Shown here piece after piece: positions 1 through 5,530 of a DNA stretch of 11,384 nt. The notes under the pieces are model-generated. The model was not told the DNA's origin and made no database searches. It saw only the letters and a list, made by a program, of their open reading frames with translations. Made by a program: the position numbers and the translations under genes. The first letter of the stretch is position 1. Each line of letters opens with the position of its first letter. The stretch is from an uncultured Flavobacteriaceae bacterium (GTDB taxonomy: Bacteria > Bacteroidota > Bacteroidia > Flavobacteriales > Flavobacteriaceae): positions 1 through 11,384 of the forward strand of contig CAJWNW010000048.1 in NCBI GenBank assembly GCA_913044085.1, in the 5' to 3' direction.

Positions 1-88
1 CCAGAGTAGTGATAGCAAACGACGCAACTTGGGCTATAACAGCGTCAAATTCTATATCATCCAGCGTTTTTTGAGAAATTTTAATCAT
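1..88 (-). CDS. mutS2: MutS2-like protein, N-terminal fragment (partial)
   Basis: Only the first 29 codons are in the window; the gene runs off the left edge. Reading the minus strand from the ATG at 88 gives MIKISQKTLDDIEFDAVIAQ and then a few more residues ending in ITTL, with no stop. The pattern 'I-S-x-K-T-L-x-D-(I/L)-E-F' followed by a helix ending in 'I-T-x-L' is how Bacteroidota MutS2 proteins begin, from family knowledge. MutS2 is an ATPase of the MutS superfamily, usually with a C-terminal Smr nuclease domain, acting in recombination control or on stalled ribosomes depending on the organism. None of those domains can be seen here, so the call rests on the N-terminus and the divergent ung neighbour. 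A -7-like element lies 17 bases upstream of the ATG. Confidence 0.65.
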   Translation of the reverse strand, partial: MIKISQKTLDDIEFDAVIAQVASFAITTL

Positions 89-105
89 AGCTTTTCAAAC
101 GGACA

Positions 106-113
106 CAAATTTA
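106..113 (-). promoter_or_regulatory. Candidate Bacteroidota -7 element for the mutS2-like gene
   Basis: On the minus strand this reads TAAATTTG, an exact match to the Bacteroidota primary-sigma -7 consensus TAnnTTTG. It lies 17 bases upstream of the ATG at 88, so a transcript would have a leader of roughly 10 to 15 bases. No clear TTTG -33 element is found 19 to 21 bases further upstream, and the region is AT-rich, so a chance match is possible. Confidence 0.4.
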
Positions 114-137
114 GGTATTAAAGTTTAGAATATAATT

Positions 138-145
138 TAAATTTG
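138..145 (+). promoter_or_regulatory. Candidate Bacteroidota -7 element for ung
   Basis: TAAATTTG on the plus strand matches TAnnTTTG exactly. It ends 18 bases before the ATG at 164, giving a leader of about 10 to 15 bases, which supports the 164 start for ung. The -33 box is poor: only a TTTA at 110-113 with a 24-base spacer. The element faces away from the minus-strand one at 106-113, so the two would form a compact divergent promoter. Confidence 0.4.
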
Positions 146-163
146 TCATGTTAGCATTTATTT

Positions 164-859
164 ATGACCGCTAAAAATCACAATATGTTTCAAATTAATG
201 AAGACTGGCAGTCCGTTTTTAATTCAGAATTTAAACAACCGTATTTTAAATCCTTGAAGCTTTTTATTGAGAAATCATATTCTCAGACTCGTTGTTTCCC
301 ACCCATGGATCAAATTTTTAACGCATTTAACTTATGTGCTTTTAAAGACTTAAAAGTGGTAATTATAGGGCAGGACCCTTACCACGGCTCAGGTCAAGCC
401 AATGGTTTGGCGTTCTCTGTAAATCCTGAAACACCCTTGCCACCATCACTCAAAAATATTTTTAAAGAATTGGCAATGGATTTGCAAATTCCACCGCCCC
501 AAAAAGGCGACTTATCAACTTGGGCGTTTCAGGGTGTTTTGTTACTCAATGCCACGCTTTCGGTTCAAGAGGCCCATGCCGGCAGTCATCAAAAACAAGG
601 TTGGGAGCAATTCACAGATTATACCATTCGAACCATTTCAAAGCATACCAAAAATGTGGTTTTTTTATTGTGGGGCAGTTATGCACGTAAAAAACGAAAA
701 TTGATTGATGCCAATACCCATCTTATATTGGAAAGCGGCCATCCTTCGCCTTTGAGTGCCAATCGAGGTTTCTGGTTTGGTAATCGGCATTTTAGCAAAG
801 CTAATACTTATTTAAAATTAAATGGACATCAAGCAATAGATTGGCGAATAGCGCCATAA
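164..859 (+). CDS. ung: Uracil-DNA glycosylase, family 1
   Basis: This base-excision repair enzyme removes uracil, from cytosine deamination or dUTP incorporation, from DNA in the cytoplasm and leaves an abasic site. All family-1 landmarks are visible. The water-activating loop GQDPYHG is at residues 69-75, with catalytic Asp71. Phe84 in GLAFSV would stack on uracil, and Asn129 in LLLNATLSV would read its edge. The DNA-intercalating loop HPSPLSA is at 193-199, with His193. The length, 231 residues, is normal. ATG at 164 is used because the -7 element at 138-145 is well placed for it. Met8 (ATG at 185) is an alternative that would start nearer the usual family N-terminus. The gene is divergent from the mutS2-like gene, and its stop lies one base from the stop of the convergent transporter gene, leaving no room for a dedicated terminator. 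Confidence 0.97.
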   Translation: MTAKNHNMFQINEDWQSVFNSEFKQPYFKSLKLFIEKSYSQTRCFPPMDQIFNAFNLCAFKDLKVVIIGQDPYHGSGQANGLAFSVNPETPLPPSLKNIFKELAMDLQIPPPQKGDLSTWAFQGVLLLNATLSVQEAHAGSHQKQGWEQFTDYTIRTISKHTKNVVFLLWGSYARKKRKLIDANTHLILESGHPSPLSANRGFWFGNRHFSKANTYLKLNGHQAIDWRIAP

Positions 860-860
860 A

Positions 861-3098
861 TTATTGTTGTAAGGGGTTTTCGTTCAACACTTTGGCCAGT
901 TCTTGACCATATTTTATAAATGCAATGGTTTCATCGGTTCGCGCCAATTTAATTTTATCAAAAATAATGAGTGATTCACCATTGCTTTCGAGGTGATAAA
1001 TATGATTGTTTTCAAAAAAGCGAATGATTTCATCTTTGAAAAAAGACCGAATCTCAGATTCATTATTACCTTTCAATAGAAATTTATTTGAAAAATCTGG
1101 ATACATCTCAAAATCAATGTCTTTGTAGCCTGTGAAGGCCATGACTTTATCGAATATCTTCCCTAAAACCCCTTCTTTTTCCATACTAAAAATTGGAATC
1201 TTTTGATTCAATTTCAAAATCATTATGGTTGTGTTGAAGGTTTCGGCTGTAAAAGCTTGCCCTTCGTTAAATGTGATATCAGAAATTTCCCAAGAGATAT
1301 TTAGGTCTTCAATTGTACCTTTAAGGCAATTGTATTTGCGTTCAATGGGTCTGATTTCAAAAAAGTGGAACTTTTTTAAATAAATGGTATTCCAATCTAC
1401 TTGACTATTGTATTGGTAGTTATTTTCAGTTGCTAAATTTTCCAGGCGTTTTTGCCGTTGGGATAATTTAGCGGTAGAGCTGTTTAAACTGATTTTTAGA
1501 GCTCTGTTGTAAGTTGAGGATGAAACATGTGAATCCAATCCCGTGATAAAGACTTGGCCACCAGAATTTCTTTGTGTCTTTAAGAATTCAACCAAATAAT
1601 CCATATAAGTGATACCTACCAATCGGGTTTCGGATAAATCGATATTTACATCAGCACCATGAGGAATTTTGGCCACGAGCTTATCAACTTTTAGAATGCC
1701 TAAAAAATTCGCAATGCCTCTTATTTTTAAATCAAAAGTACCATCTGAGCGTTTCAATAATTTTGTTTTTGATTTGTAAACCATTTTAAAAAATTGAGGA
1801 ATAGACATTCTTGCCAACAACATATGTGTTACAAGTGCCAATAACAATCCACCAAGTAAGCCAATCAATAAATTGGTATAAAGGGTTAAAACCATGGTCC
1901 CAATAAAGAACACGAGTTGTTCAGCGCCCTGGTTGTAGGCTTGTCTAAACACTGCAGGTGATGCCAATTTAAAACCGGTATAGACCAGCAAAATTGCAAA
2001 GGCACAGAGCGGGACCTGCCGCATTATTGGGCTCAACACCACAATAAAAAGCAACAGTAAAAGACCTTGATACATATTAGACCATTTTGTTTTGGCACCG
2101 TTGTGAATGTTTACCGTACTGCGAATGATGACTGCAATGATGGGCAAACCACCAATCATACCAGCAACCATTGTACTCAGACCAATTCCTGTTAAATCCT
2201 TGTTTAAATCGGTTTTTCGCTTGTAAGGGTCAATTTTATCAACGGCTTTGGCAATGGCCAAAGATTCAATACTGGTTATGATTAACATTGAAAATACAGT
2301 TGTCCAGAACTCAATGGTATTGATTTTACTAAAATTGGGGTGCATAATTGAATCTTTGATGGTATTGGGGATGTCCAGTAATAAATTCGGCCCTATTTCG
2401 TAAGCATTTCCTAGAAATGAAAGTGTTTGCACCTCAAAGAAATTAAAGGCGTATACAAATGGAATCGAAAGTGCTATGACCCACATAGGAGCAGGTAAGA
2501 GATGGAAAAACCGTGAACTGGTTTTGGCGTGAAATATCAATAAAAATAAACCAGTGATGGCAATGACCACTACAAAAGGATTGGCCTGAGGAAGGTAAAT
2601 AACGGCATCAATGAGGTTCTGTACAATGCTTGGACTGTCTGAATGTGTGCCCATGGCGACATGTATCTGTTTGGCAAAAATGATGATGCCAATGGCTGCC
2701 AGAATACCATGAATCACAGAAGAATGAAAAATATCTGCCAAGCGTCCGAGTTTCAGCACGCCCAAAAGCATTTGAAGTGCACCTGAAGTTACCACTGCAG
2801 CCAATACGTAGTTAAAGGCTTGACCTGAGCCGTCGTCCATAAGGGCAATTCCCAACAAAATAACTCCAATAACCCCTTTTGCAGGCCCATTGACAGAAAT
2901 ATGTCCACCACGGTAAAAAGTTGTCACTACACCACCAACAACAGCAGAAAAGATTCCTGCCATTGCAGGCGCTCCCGCTGCCAAAGCAATGCCTAAAGAA
3001 AGCGGTAATGCAATGAGCGCTACACTCACTGCCGCGACCAAGTCACTTTGCCAATTTTCAATTAATCCTTTAAGTCCTTTTTTGGGAACAGTTTCCAT
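861..3098 (-). CDS. SulP-family anion transporter with STAS and extra C-terminal domain
   Basis: This is an inner-membrane secondary transporter of the SulP/SLC26 family; the anion (sulfate, bicarbonate or another) cannot be told from sequence. Residues 15-430 hold many hydrophobic segments. SulP landmarks are the N-terminal ALPLSLGIALAAGAPAMAGI, then HISVNGPAKG (66-75), and ESLAIAKAVDKID (278-290) followed by the GGLPIIAVIIRSTVNIHNGA stretch (316-335). A STAS domain covers about 456-535, with NIDLSETRLVGITYMDYL at 485-502. The usual Asp before the potentially phosphorylated Ser/Thr is Gly495, with Thr497 nearby. After the STAS domain come about 200 residues not found in simple SulP proteins, including a segment at 655-735 with GYKDIDFEMYPDFSNKFLLK and HLESNGESLIIFDKIKLA. 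No carbonic anhydrase is fused or adjacent. The gene appears monocistronic. ATG at 3098 is the start, with a short inverted repeat just upstream. Family is certain, substrate unknown. Confidence 0.92.
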   Translation of the reverse strand: METVPKKGLKGLIENWQSDLVAAVSVALIALPLSLGIALAAGAPAMAGIFSAVVGGVVTTFYRGGHISVNGPAKGVIGVILLGIALMDDGSGQAFNYVLAAVVTSGALQMLLGVLKLGRLADIFHSSVIHGILAAIGIIIFAKQIHVAMGTHSDSPSIVQNLIDAVIYLPQANPFVVVIAITGLFLLIFHAKTSSRFFHLLPAPMWVIALSIPFVYAFNFFEVQTLSFLGNAYEIGPNLLLDIPNTIKDSIMHPNFSKINTIEFWTTVFSMLIITSIESLAIAKAVDKIDPYKRKTDLNKDLTGIGLSTMVAGMIGGLPIIAVIIRSTVNIHNGAKTKWSNMYQGLLLLLFIVVLSPIMRQVPLCAFAILLVYTGFKLASPAVFRQAYNQGAEQLVFFIGTMVLTLYTNLLIGLLGGLLLALVTHMLLARMSIPQFFKMVYKSKTKLLKRSDGTFDLKIRGIANFLGILKVDKLVAKIPHGADVNIDLSETRLVGITYMDYLVEFLKTQRNSGGQVFITGLDSHVSSSTYNRALKISLNSSTAKLSQRQKRLENLATENNYQYNSQVDWNTIYLKKFHFFEIRPIERKYNCLKGTIEDLNISWEISDITFNEGQAFTAETFNTTIMILKLNQKIPIFSMEKEGVLGKIFDKVMAFTGYKDIDFEMYPDFSNKFLLKGNNESEIRSFFKDEIIRFFENNHIYHLESNGESLIIFDKIKLARTDETIAFIKYGQELAKVLNENPLQQ

Positions 3099-3102
3099 TA
3101 AT

Positions 3103-3117
3103 CTTAAGAATCCTAAG
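3103..3117. promoter_or_regulatory. Imperfect palindrome just upstream of the SulP gene
   Basis: CTTAAGAATCCTAAG is a 15-base dyad: six of seven arm positions are complementary around a central A. It ends four bases before the transporter's ATG on the minus strand. A regulator site, or a weak mRNA hairpin over the ribosome-binding region, are both possible. In an AT-rich spacer such a short dyad can also arise by chance. Confidence 0.25.
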
Positions 3118-3287
3118 TTTGTAAATAATATCCTGGCTAGCTAAGATAATAAATATTCAAATAAAATTATAAGGTATCATACACTGCTTTACATTTATTT
3201 TGATTAAAATTTGATTATTTTTTTATTGTTTTAATTGAGCTTAAATAATTTAATTATTACTAATTTTAACTCTGTAAAAAATTTATT

Positions 3288-4241
3288 GTGAGCGAAGACA
3301 TTGTTTTAGTTATAGGTGCTAATGGTCAGTTAGGTTCTGTATTAATCAAAGAACTTCAAAAGATATACGGAATTACTAATGTTATAGCGTCTGACGTTAA
3401 TTTAGACCCTAATTTTGAGGGTGTATTTGAACTTTTAGACGCAACTGATATGACATCAATTCGTACTATTATTAAAAAATATTCCGTAACTCAGATTTAT
3501 CAACTTGCAGCTATATTGTCTGCAAAAGGAGAACAGCATCCTTTAGAAACGTGGGAATTAAACATTAAAATGATGTTAAATGTTTTTGAAGTTTCGGTAA
3601 ATAGCAGCGTAAACAAAGTGTTTTTCCCCAGCTCTATAGCAGTTTATGGAACCAAAGCGCCTCTACAAAATAGTCCACAATCAGCGTTTTTGAATCCCGC
3701 TACTGTCTATGGAATTAGTAAAGCTGCTGGTGAAAACTGGGCACAATACTATTTTGAAAAATACGATTTAGATATACGTTCAATTAGGTATCCTGGAGTT
3801 ATTGGCTATCAATCGATGCCTGGAGGGGGAACGACAGATTATGCAGTCGATATTTATCACAGTGCTGTGAAAAGAGAAAACTACAAATGTTTTTTAAAAG
3901 CTGACACCAAGCTGCCAATGGTATTTATGGAAGATGCTATAAGAGCGACTATTGAGCTAATGCAGACTCCTAAAGAAAACATTAAAACAAGAACATCATA
4001 TAATTTAGGATCAATGAGCTTAAATCCTAGCGAAATATACGAAGCAATTAAAAAACAATATCCTAGTTTTGAAATTGAGTACCAGCCTGATTTTAGACAA
4101 GTAATTGCCGATAATTGGCCTAAAAGTATAGACGATAAGGAAGCCAGGAACGACTGGGGCTGGGAACCAAAATTTAATTTAAAATCGATGACAAGCGTGA
4201 TGTTAGATAAGTTAGAACAGAAATATAATAAAATAAATTAA
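3288..4241 (+). CDS. tdh: L-threonine 3-dehydrogenase, extended-SDR (epimerase-like) type
   Basis: It oxidises L-threonine to 2-amino-3-ketobutyrate with NAD+ in the cytoplasm, the first step of threonine breakdown to glycine. The protein is an extended short-chain dehydrogenase, not the zinc alcohol-dehydrogenase type of E. coli. It shows GANGQLG (10-16) for NAD binding and Asp36 at the end of strand 2, favouring NAD over NADP. It also has PSSIAVYG (114-121) and the YxxxK pair Tyr141/Lys145 in YGISKAAGE. RYPGVIGYQSMPGGGTTDYA (167-186) is characteristic of SDR-type TDH, known from Flavobacterium and animals. Length, 317 residues, is normal. The start is GTG: an in-frame TAA lies at 3267-3269, no ATG lies between, and the next in-frame Met (residue 95) would destroy the cofactor site. 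kbl begins six bases downstream, which fixes the pathway and makes a general sugar epimerase unlikely. Confidence 0.93.
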   Translation: MSEDIVLVIGANGQLGSVLIKELQKIYGITNVIASDVNLDPNFEGVFELLDATDMTSIRTIIKKYSVTQIYQLAAILSAKGEQHPLETWELNIKMMLNVFEVSVNSSVNKVFFPSSIAVYGTKAPLQNSPQSAFLNPATVYGISKAAGENWAQYYFEKYDLDIRSIRYPGVIGYQSMPGGGTTDYAVDIYHSAVKRENYKCFLKADTKLPMVFMEDAIRATIELMQTPKENIKTRTSYNLGSMSLNPSEIYEAIKKQYPSFEIEYQPDFRQVIADNWPKSIDDKEARNDWGWEPKFNLKSMTSVMLDKLEQKYNKIN

Positions 4242-4247
4242 TAATTA

Positions 4248-5441
4248 ATGTACGGAGCTATCAAGGACAACTTGCGAAATGAGTTAAAAGAAATTACAGC
4301 CAAAGGATTATATAAAAAAGAACGCATAATAACAACCTCTCAAGATGCAGTTATAAAAGTATCAACTGGAGAAGAAGTAATTAATTTTTGCTCGAATAAT
4401 TACTTAGGATTATCTAATAACAAAGCAGTTGTTCAAGCCGCTAAGGACACGCTCGATTCACATGGCTTTGGAATGTCATCCGTGCGTTTTATTTGTGGAA
4501 CTCAAGACATTCACAAACAACTAGAGCATAAAATTGCTGAGTTTTTTCATTGTGAGGACACAATTTTATACGCTGCAGCTTTTGATGCAAACGGCGGCGT
4601 CTTTGAGCCGTTATTGAGTAAAGAAGATGCGATTATATCAGATGCGCTAAATCACGCTTCAATTATTGATGGCGTTCGTTTGTGTAAGGCTGCTCGCTAT
4701 CGCTATGCTAATAATGACATGGAAGCTTTGGAAGCTCAGCTCATTGAAGCAAACAAGCAAAATCACCGCTTCAAAATTATTGTAACTGATGGTGTTTTTT
4801 CAATGGATGGAATCGTAGCCCATTTAGATAAGATTTGTGATTTAGCAGATAAATACGATGCGCTGGTAATGGTTGATGAATGCCACGCATCTGGGTTTAT
4901 AGGAAAAACAGGTAGAGGTACCATCGAATTAAAAGGGGTCTTGGGACGGGTTGATATTATAACTGGAACTCTAGGAAAAGCACTTGGGGGTGCGATGGGG
5001 GGATTTACTACTGGAAAAAAGGAAATCATTGAAATATTGCGTCAGAAATCAAGACCTTACCTGTTTTCTAATTCTTTAGCACCTGCCATTGTGGGTGCTT
5101 CGCTTAAGGTTTTTGAACTTATATCAGAAGACACCTCATTAAGAGATCTTTTAAAAAAAAATACAGATTATTTTAGAACTGAAATGGAGAAAGCCGGGTT
5201 TGAATTGATTGGCGCAGATGCTGCCATCGTTCCTGTGATGTTATATGACGCCAAGCTATCTCAAGACATGGCCAACGCTCTTCTTGATGAAGGGATTTAT
5301 GTCATTGGATTTTTCTTTCCAGTAGTTCCAAAAGATAAGGCAAGAATAAGGGTTCAACTATCTGCCGCACATACAAAAGAACACTTAGATAAAGCATTAA
5401 AGTCATTTATTAAAGTTGGTAGAAAATTAAACGTCATATAG
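4248..5441 (+). CDS. kbl: 2-amino-3-ketobutyrate CoA ligase (glycine C-acetyltransferase)
   Basis: This PLP enzyme cleaves 2-amino-3-ketobutyrate with CoA to glycine and acetyl-CoA, taking the unstable product of the upstream dehydrogenase. It belongs to the alpha-oxoamine synthase group. Visible are FCSNNYLGLS (47-56), SSVRFICGTQDIHKQLE (77-93), His136 in NHASII (stacks on PLP), Asp210 and His213 in VDECHASGF, and the Schiff-base Lys244 in GTLGKALGG, the same number as in E. coli Kbl. Length, 397 residues, matches the family. The N-terminus MYGAIKDNLRNEL is typical and supports the ATG at 4248. It is translated from the same transcript as tdh (6-base gap). Other members of this enzyme group (KAS, BioF, ALA synthase) are possible in principle, but tdh linkage and the N-terminus argue for Kbl. 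Confidence 0.96.
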   Translation: MYGAIKDNLRNELKEITAKGLYKKERIITTSQDAVIKVSTGEEVINFCSNNYLGLSNNKAVVQAAKDTLDSHGFGMSSVRFICGTQDIHKQLEHKIAEFFHCEDTILYAAAFDANGGVFEPLLSKEDAIISDALNHASIIDGVRLCKAARYRYANNDMEALEAQLIEANKQNHRFKIIVTDGVFSMDGIVAHLDKICDLADKYDALVMVDECHASGFIGKTGRGTIELKGVLGRVDIITGTLGKALGGAMGGFTTGKKEIIEILRQKSRPYLFSNSLAPAIVGASLKVFELISEDTSLRDLLKKNTDYFRTEMEKAGFELIGADAAIVPVMLYDAKLSQDMANALLDEGIYVIGFFFPVVPKDKARIRVQLSAAHTKEHLDKALKSFIKVGRKLNVI

Positions 5442-5480
5442 GGTTTTATTTTCTGATTTTGGAATTTTATGCTTTTAACT

Positions 5481-5512
5481 TTTGACTACCACTTTATAAT
5501 TAGGTATTTTTG
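5481..5512 (+). promoter_or_regulatory. Bacteroidota promoter (TTTG-N20-TATTTTTG) for the CotH-like gene
   Basis: TTTG at 5481-5484 and TATTTTTG at 5505-5512 are separated by 20 bases, an exact fit to the Bacteroidota primary-sigma consensus TTTG-N19-21-TAnnTTTG. Transcription would start near 5518-5520, about 12 bases before the ATG at 5531. This is the best promoter in the window and indicates that the CotH-like gene is a separate transcription unit from tdh-kbl. Confidence 0.75.
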
Positions 5513-5530
5513 TAGTATCAAACAAGTTTT

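Noticed and set aside
3235..3268. Possible promoter of tdh: TTG, 23-base spacer, TAATTTTA
   Set aside because: One mismatch in the -7 box, a long spacer and very AT-rich surroundings make it indistinguishable from chance.
3099..3287. Search for a small gene or riboswitch in the 189-base spacer between the SulP gene and tdh
   Set aside because: Highly AT-rich with no open frame of note and no stable stem beyond the small dyad already listed.
4763..5029. Open frame of 88 codons on the minus strand inside kbl
   Set aside because: It lies wholly antisense to a well-conserved enzyme gene and its translation (Pro/Ser-rich) resembles no protein.
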